A stretch of 64,000 bases of DNA. It comes from Stratiolaelaps scimitus (taxonomy: Eukaryota; Arthropoda; Arachnida; Mesostigmata; Laelapidae). The stretch covers positions 5,704,001 to 5,768,000 of the forward strand of contig JABWDB010000008.1 in the NCBI GenBank assembly GCA_019614645.1. Reading direction: 5' to 3'. The notes beneath the pieces are model-generated. The model saw only the letters and a program-made list of their open reading frames with translations, ran no database searches and was not told where the DNA came from. Made by a program: the position numbers and the translations under genes. Within the stretch, counting starts at the first letter, position 1. The number at the start of each line of letters is the position of its first letter. Positions 13,044 through 26,368 of this stretch are shown piece by piece.

Positions 13044-14221
13044 TACAAAATATTCTATTTCTGCCCGTCCTCTCTCTAATAATTAGCACGATTTGAGCGT
13101 GGATAATGCCAACCGTGTTCCGGCAGTCATATTCTCTACGTTGTCGCTTCTCTCATTGCCTTCTAGAACCCCAGGAGCAAACGCATCACAAGCGAAACTA
13201 CGCCTTGCTTTGTTCGCCATCAGAATCTACACTTTGATCATTTCTATTGTCATATCATACTTACGACAACGATTCATCGTTCACCACGATTCTAACACGC
13301 TACCAACACTACTCTCATTAACTGGTGATAATTAGCCTACGCTGATCCGATGTGCCTCGATTGTGGGACAGCCGCTCCCATGTCCCCTCCCAGCCAGTCA
13401 CAACAGAATAAACGATACACGTACGCCGTATCAAACAGCATAAGTTAATCGATTGCACGCGTCAATTCTCGTATGGCAATACGTCTGAATTCGCTCACAC
13501 AAACATAAACACAGCGAAGAACCGAGAAGAAATTAGCGGACAATGAGACGGCGAGTGTGTCCCGCAATAACTGGCTGCTGTGGTCAGCGTCTTCTACTAT
13601 TTGCCACCCCCACCGCGAACCCTGCACACCTCGTTGGCCGAATCGCGCCCCAAGCGGCGGTCCTCCGCCAGCTCCGCCTTACACGGCTGAACTTCGTATC
13701 TGAGGACGTGTTATTTAAATTCCTCTCTTTAGATTAGATTCGATTTCAATCTCTCCCCCCCGTTCGGCCGGACAACCGCCCGCGCCCCCGCTAGGAGCAC
13801 ACGTTAGATTTTGTTCTTCGGCTTCGCTGCCGGACGATAACGGCGTATAGCCACTACGGAATGATTTCGTTGTTCTGTTCTGTTGTGATTTTGAGTCAAT
13901 GTTACCGAGACGGCGACAGCGGCGGCGGCGGCCGTCGGCGCCGCTCGGTGACGGCGCGAACCAATGACCGATAATAGCGAACGTGTGTGTATTTGTTGTT
14001 GTTGTATCTCCGTTCATAGAGTCATGCCGTTGTGTGGAGGGAATGGCCGGCTGGCCAACAGCGTCGCTCGTCCTTTTCTATGTACGCGTGAACCAGCACG
14101 TGACGTATCAATGGCAGCTAATAATGTTCACGTATGCTTTGATTGTCAGTCACTGGTTAGCTGCAGGAGAATATGGCTTGTGTCGTCTCGCATTTGTATA
14201 CGATGCGGTTTGCTGGCAATG

Positions 14222-14224
14222 AAA

Positions 14225-14261
<37 letters not shown>
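14222..14261. repeat. poly-A followed by (TA)n
   Basis: Twelve A residues run directly into about 14 TA units. A poly-A tract growing into a TA microsatellite is a common remnant of a retroposon tail, but no retroposon body was identified next to it. Confidence 0.9.
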
Positions 14262-14264
<3 letters not shown>

Positions 14265-14294
14265 AGACTGGATAATTTCTTGGGAATAGGGTGA

Positions 14295-14798
14295 GTGTCG
14301 AAAATAAGGCGAACCCCATACCTGCCACTCCCATGTTACGTATCCTCATTGGCCTTCACGTTTGACCTCGTCAAGCGCCTTCTACCAGAACAAGCACACA
14401 TAACCCTTGATGCGATCATGTCAAAGGTACCATCAGTGAAAGAGTTCCAGGCGTCAGGTGGCCATCAACCCACGTTTGAGATGATGGAAAATGTCCACAC
14501 AGAATCGTACGTGGCGGCCCGACGACAGCCGATCAAAAAACATTTAAATCGAACCCTGCTCAGCGGGAACACATCATTCACTCTCGTTGTTGAAACACCT
14601 AGGGTCTGCGGAAAATGGGACGAAATGCTGTTAATGACCTGTTAATGGTGAATGCGAGCTGATGAAGTCTTCACAACAAGAGAAGATCTCCTACAAAAGC
14701 CGGCACTGCGCATTGCACAGACCCACACTACTGAAGTTGTGAGGATCTCATTGAAGCACGCGGAAGAAGATGAAATCCAGTCGAAAGTGGTGATCTGA
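14295..14798 (+). pseudogene. decayed coding segment with two in-frame stops
   Basis: One plus-strand frame is open from 14295 to TAA at 14643-14645, meets TGA at 14649-14651, then resumes in the same frame to TGA at 14796-14798. Protein-like stretches occur on both sides of the stops, such as LVKRLLPEQAHITLDAIMSK before them and DEVFTTREDLLQKPALRIAQ after them. Readable sequence continuing in the same frame across closely spaced stops suggests an inactivated gene or transposon fragment. The likely start of similarity is after CTTCTACCAG near 14390. I do not recognise the family. A (TA)n microsatellite lies just upstream (14233-14261). Confidence 0.3.
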
Positions 14799-15327
14799 TA
14801 TAACCTTACTGTGTGTTTACCCAATCGATTCGCAGTAATATTTGATAATCAATTCATAGTATGACCTGATTAGCGTGGATACCGTCAATCATATCGATAT
14901 AACAACAATGTCTGCCAGCAAAACAGCTCGCTGGCAGAAGGTTTCCCACGGCCAAACGGGCTATTGACATTTTTACTCGATCGGTTGACATCGAAATTGA
15001 TGACAGCGAATTTCTACTTTCACTGTTCCGTCAGCGGATACTATTGCATCGCATTCATCCGTGTCCATTGCATTCTTGTGATTGACGGGCAATTCGTTCA
15101 CAGTGAATCAAGCTGGGATATGCGCAGCTTGATTTCTCTTAAATCAAATATCTCATTGGACAACTAGTTCTGGAGGGGGTTTCTGTCGACTCGATGAAGT
15201 ATCGGCATTCAGGAATATCACATAATTCTAAGTTCAATGTACGCTAGACACAGCTTTATTGACAGTGGACGACTGAACTCCGAATCAAGATGACCCTTTG
15301 CACTTATTTCGCCCTATTTATTGCAAA

Positions 15328-15349
15328 ATATATATATATATATATATAA
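15328..15349. repeat. (TA)n microsatellite
   Basis: About 11 TA units. A second, interrupted (TA)n lies at 15791-15815 and a short one at 16518-16531. Confidence 0.9.
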
Positions 15350-17693
15350 TCGATAAGACCACGATCATTGGAGTGCATATATCCATGAACTCGTCCGCGT
15401 GGATGCGATTGCCACTGAGGTACAATATTTCCGGCCGGTGGATTATCCGCCCTGTTAGAAAGTGCGGCCCCTCGTTGCGAGTCTTCTTCTATTTTTCCTT
15501 TACTATTCTGTATGAGGGTCTTCTCTGCCTTATGCAATATTTTCCCGTTGCTGTATGTGACATACAACTTTTCCCCCTTAGTGTCATTTTCCTGTAAGCG
15601 CTTAAGTGGCCATTGTTTCTTACGAAAGGGTCACTTCTCGTTGCGTCTGGCGACGAGAGGCTCCTCAGTCGAGTGGCGATCGGCTTTGCGATGTTCACGA
15701 TGACGACGACGACGGCGGCGGCGGCTGTAGACCGACTACGACGACATCGCGAAGAATATTCTGTTTAGCATTCGCCCCTTGCTTATCACAATATACATAT
15801 ATATATATATATATACAACGTGGATTTCCCTTACTGACCAATTGCGAGCCATTGTTTACGTTTAGCATGAGATGGCCGGCAGCACTTGAGCACAGAAATG
15901 CATTATACTATATCGTATTGTTGGAGAAGAACTGCTGGACATGAGTAAATCAACAATGGTTTCTATTGAGAAATATTTCCGGCCGTTAAAGCGAAGATGG
16001 ATAGTAATGGTCAGCGCATACTGTTACTTGATCGAGGCATCAGGGCAAAATATCGTTAAACAGAAATCGATATCTTGAAAGAGCTGCTGATTGCTGAATA
16101 CGCAGGTGAACGTGAGCAGACATGCAACTCGGTAGCAATATTGTCCCATAAGAGGATACATATGTGTGAGTATCTGTTGGCACCTTACCTAACAATATCC
16201 CAGATCGTAGGCAGCAAATGCATTATTGGATAAGTGTGTTTTTCGCTCTGCTGAACATTGTACCGTAGAGAAGCAGCCGTGGTAAATATATTGCTGTGGA
16301 AATCTTGCTTTGTCTCGAGTAAAAACTGTAAAAAACATCAACTCTCGTCGATGCTACTGGTCGTCATCATCGCTTAAAACTAGCTATGGTAGCAGGTAAA
16401 CGTAGAATGATCGGGTTGAAATATAGGATCTCTGTGATGTGCCTAGCCAAGGTCAATAAATTTATATCAATTAAGTGCACATGCAGTCCATACCTAACAT
16501 TTTCCAAAAAACAAAATATATATATACATATATTTTTTCCAAACGCCTCCTTGTCTGACATAGATTGCATGACCACCTATGCAAGATGCACGTATCGTGT
16601 TGTTGGGTAAATGTTATTAATAATATCGCTGTTGGAATCATTTCATTAGTCGATTACCTAAGATATCTGACCAAAAACCCATCGCCCAGATTTATCTGCT
16701 ATGCCTACCCCATCCCCACTCGCCGTCACGGTGCTCGTTCAATGGCCCTTTGCACTGCCCATCGTTTGTTTCTATGTCGTATCGCGTATGCAGCGAATGC
16801 AGTGACCTCAGCGAGATGGTATCAGTCAGCCAGTCAGTCTCGCACGAGTGACTCTCCCACGAGCATCTACTCACGGTGTGTTCTGCTGGCGGTGGCAGCA
16901 GGGGTGTCCTAGCGCCCACAAGCTTCATCAGGTCTTCACTACACGGCGCTGTCACGGGCTCATCTCTCAGGCAGACACTGCTGCTAATGCCGCAGCTGCT
17001 GCTGCCAGGTCAAGATCCACCTGTGTACAACAGTTATCCTCACTTATGAAGAGGCGCACGCCGCGTCGTGCTAGCCAGACCGTCTGTTGGCGGACTGCCC
17101 GGCCACTGGATACCTGGCTCGAACGCGAGCGAATGCCGTACACACGGAGGGGTCGCCCTATTCGGCCTCGGCTGTGCTGCTTTCCTGCGACGTGGCAGAT
17201 GACCATTGGGACATGGACGGCAGGGACGGCAACAGCAGCAACAGCAGCCTAACATGGGTCACTTGTTGTGATGTTGGCGGCGTTGCGTTGGCTGGCTACT
17301 AGTTGGTGCCCGCTGGACGAAGCGTTCCGACGACTCAGACCCCTCAGCCTGTGTCACTGTTGACGAGATTCGCTCGATGGACTTTCTGTCTTCAATGCGC
17401 TGTGAGATCACCTCAGGGGTCGATGTGGTTCAGTGCGCGAGCACAATAAGGCAACGGCGAACGACAACGCCTTTGGGCCGTCTTCGCAGAGTTGTCTTCC
17501 TCAGCGCGTAGAGCCCGTAGCGGTACCTTGGTCAGAAACGACTAGCGGTCGGACTGTCTTCGCTGTTCGAAGACGTCCAAGATCCCAACAAAGCTTCAGA
17601 TTCCGTCGCCCACCACCAATTTGCCACTGCCCCGCTGCTCACTTACCGAGACAATACTTTCTGTTTGTGGGCATATAATCCGAAGACACCACA

Positions 17694-17715
17694 CCACACA
17701 CACACACACACACGC
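17694..17715. repeat. (CA)n microsatellite
   Basis: About ten CA units. Further (CA)n or (GT)n tracts are at 25273-25291, 38108-38126, 38208-38222, 46149-46165, 52425-52441 and 61860-61874. Confidence 0.9.
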
Positions 17716-20700
17716 GGCTGTTCACAGAACGTGAGTTTCACCGCTGGGCCATTGTCGGCTACGCCATCAAATTACGTCAGAGTTGTTTCTTCGACGTCTT
17801 CTTAAACGCACTTGTTGTTGTTGTTGTGACTGTTTCTGCTGTTAATGCTGCTACTGCTGCTTGAGCTTCTGATGCTGTTGATCGTTAGGTGCTGCAGGCT
17901 TTCCTCGCTGCCGCAGCAGCTGCTGCTGCTGGCCCCCCTGAATGGCCGCTATTGCCCAACGGGACGGAGTGGCCCATCGTTGTTGTTCTTATCCTACCTC
18001 CGCGTTAGCGTTACGAAGCGATAACGGTAATAATATCTGAGCATGTTCCATGTACCATATGCATGCGTGTTGACTAGCTCTGACGAGCTGAACACAATCA
18101 GATGTTTTAGACAGAAGCTGTGTTTGACTGACTTGCTACAGCTTGTTCTCTGGAGAACTCGATGCTACGCGATGTGCGTTGGTTATTGTTCCTTCCGTCT
18201 TCTGCAGCAGCCAGTTAGACGCCTAGCTCAACCGAGTTCGATTCTTTCCGAGGCATGCTTTCCAGCATTGCCTGCCGGCTGCCAGCGGTTGCTCGACGTA
18301 AACAGCCGTTTGTATGTTACAAACCCGTGGTTATCCACCATGTGTTTGTGTTTGTGAATTTGCCCGAGCTCGTGTACCTATAACCGAAGACCACTGTCTC
18401 CACCGCTGCACTTCGGTGTAACGACATTAACAGAAGCTCGCGGGCTTCTGTTGATGGCTGATGACCCGGCTGCGGTCAGCGGCTTACAGCTCTGCTTGCC
18501 TGTCTGCCTGCCCCTCCGTGAATCGCGCCTCTGACGACGACGGCGATGACACTGCCGGCAGCGTTGGCTGTGATCACCACGTTGTGTTGCCGTTCAAGCT
18601 ACATGCCGTTACCGCTATCGGCGAGCGGCGATTGTCATCCCCCTTTGGGTGTCACGAAGCGACAAATCTGCGTACAGATCGAGCGAGATGTCAAGATGCG
18701 TTGTTGTTACATCGAGGTGGCCGGTGATGTCGACAATGCATTCACCGCTACCGACGGATATATAGCCATCGTCCACGGCAGGTTCAGCTCAAACACCTCA
18801 AGCACCAATGCGCCACTGGCACAATCAAAACTGTCAGGTTCGACCAACTGATATCTCCTCACCTTAGCTTCCCCTCTTCGTGCTTTTCTTTCATCGCTCG
18901 ACCTCGTGTTGGGAGACTGGCCGCCCACTCTCTCTCTCTCTCGCTCGCTCGCTCGCGCTCGCTCTCCCTCGAAATGCTGTGCTGCTTTTTGTACCCATTT
19001 CTGTATCAATTTTTTTCTCTTCTTCGCCTATGTTTCCTTCATCGTGTACGGCATTTTCCTTTTGCGGCGTCATCGACGTATCCGCTCCTCCTGCAGACGC
19101 AGGGCACTTTGTTGCGGAAAGACATGTTTGTTCTTAACATGAAACTTACACGCAACGCGCGGATGTAACCCGACTGCGTCCGACCGCCGGCTTGCCTTCG
19201 TGGCGGACCGGTGCGTTGAAACGCTGAGACGAACGAATCCGAAATCAGACAGACCTACCAAAGGGCTAACGGCCGACACGGTAGTGGAGGGGCATTCATG
19301 TTGAACAAGGACAAGCACACGGAGTGATCAGTGCCAGCCATTGCGCACTTTGGGGCTCGGCAGCCGGTACCGGCTCTTTGAAGGGTCGCCAGCATCATCC
19401 ACTCAATGATGATCAGCGTTCGATGGCTGTCGATGCTGTTGTCGCTGTCACTGAGGGACATCACCGCCGATGGGCTTTTGCTTCGTCTGCAGCAGCAGCA
19501 GCTGCCACTTCTTGTTCTTCTTCGTTTTCCTCGGTGGCCATTTGACAAGTTTTGACTTCTGTTGAGCGTCGTAGCTGCTGCTGCTGATGCGTGGTGCTAG
19601 TGCTGTACAATCCCACCGGGAACGACATCGCCTGCCCGTCTCCCCCTACGCTTCCCCCAGAACAGAGATCATAGAGCAGGTACTTTGCTATTTGATGACC
19701 GTGCTGGTTTTGTTGGTTTGAATTTTGAAATGAAGATTGTGCTGTGCCGCGCAACGTTCGATCTCGAGACAGGGACAGCCGGCAGGGATCGGACGGCAGC
19801 GAGTCACAGGAGTCGCGGCGCCAAGCGAAAGCCTTTTCAGAGTTTCCCCATCGATCGCTCCCACCGGTCGATTCTCAATCGCCTCAGGTCGCAGGCCGCT
19901 GACGTCTCCTGCTTTTGATCGCTGTGCCGGCTGCCGAGGCTGCTGCTGCTGCTGCGGCGGCGACGGCGGCGACGGCAGCGTCGACAGGAGCAGACGTCAC
20001 GGGCGACTTGTGGGTGACTGACCACAAGTAAAGCGCTAGGTGCGAATCTTTTCCTCGGTGGGAGGCTAGCGATCGGCCAGCGGTGTTGATCATCATGTGA
20101 GTGCGTGGTGACAGATCTTGCGCTACTTTTTGTTAGCGCTTAGTACCTCAGCGACTGCTGCCGCTACTGGTAGTTGTTGCTGTTGTTGCTGTTCTTGTTG
20201 TAGTAGTAGTGGTACTGTATCCACTGGCTGCTGGCTTTCCTTTCCATGTCTCGCAGTTATTGCTCGCAGCCGGCCGACTGTCTGGTGGAAATCATCGGCG
20301 ACGGACGGAGAGCCGAGCAAGTTGACATAAATTGCGAATTCACCCAAGCGAGTACCAAGCGAGCGGACAGGGAACGGACTCGGCCGAGGATCTAATCGCG
20401 CACGACTGCCTTTCGCACACACAAACAGCGCGGGTCTACGCTAAAACTGGCTGACAACGCAGGCGGCTACAAAAAAAAAGAAAACAAAATAATAATCAAC
20501 GGGTACAAACGGTGTCGTAAGGCGACTACATCTGTCCCGCGTCGAAACAATAAGATGAAGTACATATGTCTAAACATTGATGAGCACGAGTTCAGGGCTG
20601 CAACGCTCTGATCAGGTCTTCTCTTGCGGAACATCATCCCGCTAGGCACACACAATGACAGGTCCGTTGCTATTTAGTTATCACACTTGCGTGTGAACTC

Positions 20701-22248
20701 ACCGACTCCATTTTCATGTATTATATTATAAGTATATATGATTTCAGCGTTTATGTTCAAACAGAGCTACCACCCAAGCAAAGCATAAGTTTCCCTCGTA
20801 TTTTCTTCCCGTAACACTCTTTTTCAATGCATTTCTTTTCTTTGTCTTTCTCTCTCTCTCTCTCTCTCTCTACCTCTCTTCTATTCGAGGTGTGAGGTAT
20901 GTTGTCGTTGAGCCGATAGCGGGCGCACTCGCCACACGACAAATTGCCGCTCATTCCACTTAGGTGTTGTGGAGATTTATGCGAGCAACCTTCCTGCGCG
21001 GGACGAGGTAGACGTCATTATGAGAGAATTACTAAGCTATATATATATATATGTATCGGCTTCAGTCTATTTGCGTGGCATGTTCTACGTAGCCGATGCT
21101 TGCACCCTGGCCTCATACATCTTCTGTAATCTTCAGCTTATATAATACCATGTGTACTATGATAGCAAGCAAATAAAAAAAATATACTATCAGCTTTTGA
21201 TACGCACGCTGATCGATTCTACGATCTGTGTGGAATACGCCGAGCAGATTAAAGCATTCTAAATAAACACCATTCAGTTCTTCGGTCAATCGATCGGATC
21301 AGTCGACGCCAGCGTGTGTCCGCCATTAACAGATACATCGTCGATATCTTAACGGCACAGCACGGTCACATCGACACGCTTCTGCGCCGCCACGTCGGTG
21401 TCATCTCCTGCGTGGGCGCACAATTTATGTGAAAACAAGAGAGCACCGAAGGGATCCACTATCGAAACAATGATGTTCGTTTCGCGCAGCGCAGCTCGGC
21501 GTCGACTGTTTTATGGCGGATAGTGGCTGCCGATCTACAGGGATGAATCACCAGAGGGAGATCACCGCCAGCGCCTCGGATGATAAATCTTTATGCTTGA
21601 TGATGAGGGGGTGAAATGATTGCCGCGTTCCGAGGAGTAAAAATGCTGTGACAGTTGTGAGTCTTGGCATGCTGTGAGGCATTCGTTTGTGTCCGTGCGT
21701 GTTGAATAACACACCAAACTCGAATGACGGAACCGAGAATCCTATGCAGGTCTGGCAGGCTGATCTATCCTACTATAATAAATCCTTTGAGAAGTGCTCT
21801 TCCCGAAGCTCACATCGACGTCCATCAGCCTGTAACCTCGAGATGCATGTTTACATAGATTATGACTTTTTTTCGAATCACTGATCGCTTTGGTTAAGCG
21901 CGGAGCTTGAGTAACTTGCTTCCCGCGATGGACTCGACTCGCGAACCGAATTTAAGCCGTGGTTACAGCGCAAGTGTGTTACGCCGCCACTTAAGCGTAC
22001 CGCAAAGGCAGCATTATCACACAGCGAGAAGGAGTGGGTGCAATGATGTGCAGTCTTCCTGTGTTATTATAGGTGAGTCTACAATCAGTCATTCATGTAG
22101 CTTATTTGATCTGGCATCATCCTGTGCGTCGCCTGTGATCATCTGGATACTTTGTTCCCACAACTGTGCAGGCGTTCTGTCTCATTATACGTTTTGAGCA
22201 CTCGTTTACAGAAATGTGCCTATTCCATTGCTATTTGCCTAGGGGTCG

Positions 22249-22251
<3 letters not shown>

Positions 22252-22282
<31 letters not shown>
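22252..22282. repeat. (TA)n microsatellite
   Basis: About 15 uninterrupted TA units. Confidence 0.95.
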
Positions 22283-22284
<2 letters not shown>

Positions 22285-23464
22285 CTAGTTGTACTGTGTA
22301 CATGTATTTCTTCATTGGAATGCATCCATGAATAAGCATTAGCAAATGACTGACACTCTATGGAGAGTCAGTCGAACGGGCAGTCGCCAACGAAACCCAT
22401 ACACCAATGCATCGATTAATATTCAGCGTCCGACAGCGGTCATCCGTCATTATTTTAGCGTTTTCTGTTCAAAGCAATCTGATATTCTGTTCAGTTGAGT
22501 AGTTGTTTACATACGATGCGCTGCGACGGTCAACAGCACGCCATCGTACGCACAGCGTGCACAGGGTGCACACGGGGACGCTCTTGGGAGAATCGGTACC
22601 CTAAGCTTATTTGATTTATTGGCCAGTGATCAATGACGATGAATTCCTTCTTTTTCGTATACATCAGTGCGGATCAACAGCTCCCGACGGGCGGATGGTG
22701 GGTCAGAGATCAGTGAAATACACAACTCATTTGCCTCGTCCGTTCTACTGGTTCGGCGTCGACAAAGGTGACCACCCCCAATAAAATCGTTTACTCGCCC
22801 CCCCCCCCGTCCCCCCAACGCCACCCAGCCTCGATACGATTGTACGAACTGTATACAAGGTGTGCTGGTGTTCTTTCAGTGCTACCTGATACTCGCATCC
22901 TGCCAATAGAAATATGCCTGGTAACCCTATGGCGGCTGTGGTGGACACATGAAGATATCCTTTTGCAGCGACTTAAACTATGGCGCTAACTATCGCTACG
23001 GTGTGGACTTTGTTGGCCGAGACGGAGATTTGCTCAATCTGTGAGCCGAATGAATATCAATAATAACATAAGGCATCGATGGACAACAAGACCTCGTGAG
23101 TGTTCAAGCCCGATTTCGGATCGACCACGAGGTTTGCGGATTTCGGACCACTCCTGATGTGGTGACCGCCAGACCCAAGCCGTCCCTGAGCGATTATTTG
23201 TTATGCGATATGTCGTTAATGCAATGTTCTCTGCTATTATCATTATGATTATTACATTATATGCATTATGACACAATTGGCTGAACATCGACATGCAAAC
23301 CAGCCACGATCGTGACAGTCGTGTATCAATAATGTAAATAATAATAATAATGTATTCGTAGGCAGTGAATGTGAAGCACAGCTAACGATCGCTTTTATTT
23401 GCCGTATGTAAGCGGCTGCACAGGTATTACTGGTCACCGATGCCTGCTCTGTGGCAGTGGTATG

Positions 23465-23487
23465 TATATATATATATATATATATAT
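23465..23487. repeat. (TA)n microsatellite
   Basis: About 11 TA units following TATG. Confidence 0.95.
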
Positions 23488-23744
23488 CGTGGCAAAAAGA
23501 CAAATCAGACGTTAGTGCACTGTTTAAAGCAGCTCTGTAGAGACAGACAATTACACAGTTGACAAATGATCGGTCCTTCGATTTAACTCAATGCGTTGTT
23601 GATTTTGTTCGGGGGTGGGAGAGAGAGAGAGAGAAAGGGTGAACGCTGAATATTGATGAGCTGTATAATGACGACTGGCTTATTAATTCATGAACATGAA
23701 AGATATATGTGGTAGGTAATCGATTGGATCAGTATCACAATATA

Positions 23745-23748
<4 letters not shown>

Positions 23749-23782
<34 letters not shown>
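23749..23782. repeat. (TA)n microsatellite
   Basis: About 17 TA units, only 260 bases from the run at 23465. A shorter run is at 24204-24216. Confidence 0.95.
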
Positions 23783-23785
<3 letters not shown>

Positions 23786-25081
23786 TGCGCCCTGTTCAAC
23801 TGACATCGAAGCGGGAATACTCTACGCAAAGTGTGGCGTTCCTAACTTTTACATTAACGTCTATGGGACATCTCGAAAAATTCGGATTTCGCTAAATAAT
23901 TCTTCGGTCCACAAAAGAACGCAATAACAACACCTTCAGGGCCCAACAAAAGGTCGAACAATAGGAGGTTGACTCACAATCGAATACGTTCGATATGCCT
24001 GGTCGAAATGATTTTTGTCATTGATGATGCAAAGGCTCATTTTCAGGAAGGTCTCATTTTCATTATTGATAGCTGAGTCTCGCTGTGATGGTTCTTGTGT
24101 CCCTGTCCCCTGTCGAGATCGTGTATTTTTAAATATTCTCTGTTAAAATTGAGCATCTAAGAATATATCGACACGAGCAGGTTTGAACGAAACACATGGG
24201 CCGATATATATATATACATATATAGAACAGCATATACTCATGCATCCATTCAACTCATTCATTCATCGATATGTCGGCAGCAGAGAGGTCGTTCTCGCTG
24301 TCAGTCGAAGCCATAGCACGCAAGCAGCAAAATGGTGGCGCTGGTTTCCTTATCCGCGAATGAGACCTCCAGTGGGTCCAACAGACTCACAGACAGAAGG
24401 CGTCACTGCACCATCGAGCAATAGCTTTGGCAGCCTTTAACAGATGACGTTGAAGGCATTGCCATTCTCTGCTGGCTGTCCCTGCTAAGATGAAGAACTT
24501 CGCCAATGCAAAGTTCGCCCGGCTGCCGCCACAGCGAAAACCATCACCGCCGGTTCAATGAGGCCGAGACGAGAACAACACGGATAAAAGCTCTCGGCGG
24601 GTAAAGGCAGCACCAGCAACAACAACAGCGACGAGACAAGTACAAGTAGAGCGCTGGGGCACAACCCACACTCTTCAACGATATTGCCGTTGTCAGCCAA
24701 CGTCATCATCACGATCATCGTGAAGATCGTCACCGTCGCCGCCGCCGCCACCAACGTCATTGATGTTATTACCGCCGAAACGGTAGTTGCAACGAGCCCA
24801 GCGAAACGGGAGCTTGCGCTGTGTTCCAGTAGTCGCGAAGCCGCAGCTGCTGGCCGCCGTAGCCAACAGAGAGGTAGGCAGATATTCGCTTTCAGCGTTC
24901 AACTGACGGGTTAGAAGTCGGATGCCAGGCGTGCGTTCGCTTCCGTTTCGATCGACAACATTCGCCTAGCTCTGTACGGATCTGCTCTGAACTCGTTCGT
25001 ATCTACTTGCAACTTGGACATTTACCGCTGGTGGAGATCCCTCCGTAGCAGTGTATGTCCACGCGGCAGCCATCGATGGCG

Positions 25082-25102
25082 GCTGCTGCTGCTGCTGCTG
25101 CA
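25082..25102. repeat. (CTG)n microsatellite
   Basis: Seven CTG units. Other CAG/CTG runs are at 2593-2624, 7819-7834, 31021-31039, 32192-32212, 54590-54610, 57317-57340, 58193-58245, 63026-63056, 63510-63532 and 63706-63724. Confidence 0.9.
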
Positions 25103-25747
25103 CCAGCGACTTCGGAGAATCGCTCGAGACTCGTTCGTTAGCAGTTAGACACTGTTTGACACCAACGCCGCGTGTTGCATGCCATGGATTAATGTTACCC
25201 GTTGCTAACGGCCAGTACGTCGCAACCGCAGCTATAACACGAGATGACACCACGGTTATGGTACTGCTAAAAAACACACACACACACACACGCTACGTCC
25301 ACAATTGCAACCAGTGTTGCTTCTCCAATCGGCTATCGGCTGTCGAGACATTGTCGAGCCATCATCCACCGATGGCGATGGAGCTGCTCAATCTTCATCG
25401 ACGCCTCCGATCGTTCGATTAATCGTGTAATTAGCTTCGGTGCTTGCTTGCTCGGTCGGTCGGCCGGTCGGTCACCCACGCACGCAGGAGTACGCCGGGT
25501 CACTCATTCGAAACGCCGCGGACACAACCGGGGAACGGCGTCTTGATCAAACGCATGGCTGACACTCAGGCTTCGGCTGCCAATTCAGCCCGCCCGTCTG
25601 ACTCCCTCAGACAGTAACAAACAAATACACACACACACACAAACACATTGATGCCAATGGGCTGTGGGGGGAGGGGGGGGGTCGTGGACAATCGGTAGCG
25701 GAGACGTTTTCATTCCCGGACGCCACACGAGCATCTGTGTACGAACG

Positions 25748-25774
25748 TATATATATATATATATATATATATAT
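25748..25774. repeat. (TA)n microsatellite
   Basis: About 13 TA units. It is preceded by a (CA)n run at 25628-25642 and a G-rich tract at 25664-25681. Confidence 0.95.
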
Positions 25775-26020
25775 GGTGTTTATCACAGTGTTTGCTCCAT
25801 AACGAGCAGCTACCAAACTGCGTTCGGGTAGCCGTGGTAGGGTAGTGGTGGAAACAGCAGCAGCAGAAGTTGAAACAGCAGCGGTGGTGGCGACAGCCGC
25901 TGTGCGAGCTTCGTGTTCGTCACAGAACGCGAGAAGGAGAACCTTATTGCTTTCGTTAGATCGATCCTCGTTCGGTTTGCTCTTATTCTCGCGGTGGCTG
26001 GCTGCCTTCTTGGCCGTTTG

Positions 26021-26368
26021 CTAGCTGAGTTGATTCACGCTTTGGCTCGCCACCGTCACTATACGGCCGCCGCCGCCATCACTAGAATTAACATCATCAG
26101 CGCAACCATCAGCAACAGCAGCAGTAGCAGTAACAACAACAAGTTGATCCTCATGATCACCACCATCGTTGGCTTGATCGAAGTAGGCGTCCTCGCCCAC
26201 GTAATACGAACGCAGCTTGCTGAAGCGAACTACCAAACACGGCGAGATGATGCTGCTGATGAGGATGCCGATGATTATCCAGGAACGGAAGCTCCTGGTT
26301 CTCCGGGGAGCTTTCTCCGTCTCTCTCCTCTGTCTCTTTTCGTTGTGGAGGAAGTCCACGATGTCCAT
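26021..26368 (-). CDS. putative small membrane protein segment
   Basis: Beginning at ATG 26368, the frame reads MDIVDFLHNEKRQRR. A hydrophobic segment at residues 30-47 (WIIIGILISSIISPCLVV) follows, then an acidic stretch rich in Asp. Most of the first 50 codons end in C or G. A possible 3' splice site (GCTAACGTTAG) lies just upstream. The plus strand of the same DNA is also open for 162 codons (25913-26401) and also contains hydrophobic segments, so strand choice is uncertain and both may be accidents of low stop-codon density. Confidence 0.2.
   Translation of the reverse strand: MDIVDFLHNEKRQRRETEKAPRRTRSFRSWIIIGILISSIISPCLVVRFSKLRSYYVGEDAYFDQANDGGDHEDQLVVVTATAAVADGCADDVNSSDGGGGRIVTVASQSVNQLS

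Larger units (their letters stand above)
7561..14221. other. no recognisable gene outside listed repeats
   Basis: GC-rich patches at 7.6-8.7 and 9.8-10.2 kb carry CTG and CCG repeats and many overlapping open frames on both strands. From 10.4 to 13.5 kb the DNA is AT-richer and contains the tRNA-like remnant and dispersed repeat copy 1, listed separately. Nothing else stands out. Confidence 0.6.
14799..24400. other. no recognisable gene: microsatellite-rich
   Basis: From 14.8 to 16.6 kb the DNA is AT-rich with three TA runs and a 9-bp hairpin at 14911-14938. From 16.7 to 20.4 kb it is GC-rich with CTG/CAG triplets and overlapping frames on both strands. From 20.5 to 24.4 kb it is AT-rich again, with TA, CT and GA runs. 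No frame has protein-like features that I can defend. Confidence 0.6.

Noticed and set aside
18836..18850. GGTTCGACCAA resembling a tRNA B box
   Set aside because: The possible upstream A box is too close and no stems form.
23749..23782. TA runs as promoter TATA boxes
   Set aside because: These are microsatellites; no start-site context or downstream frame supports a promoter role.
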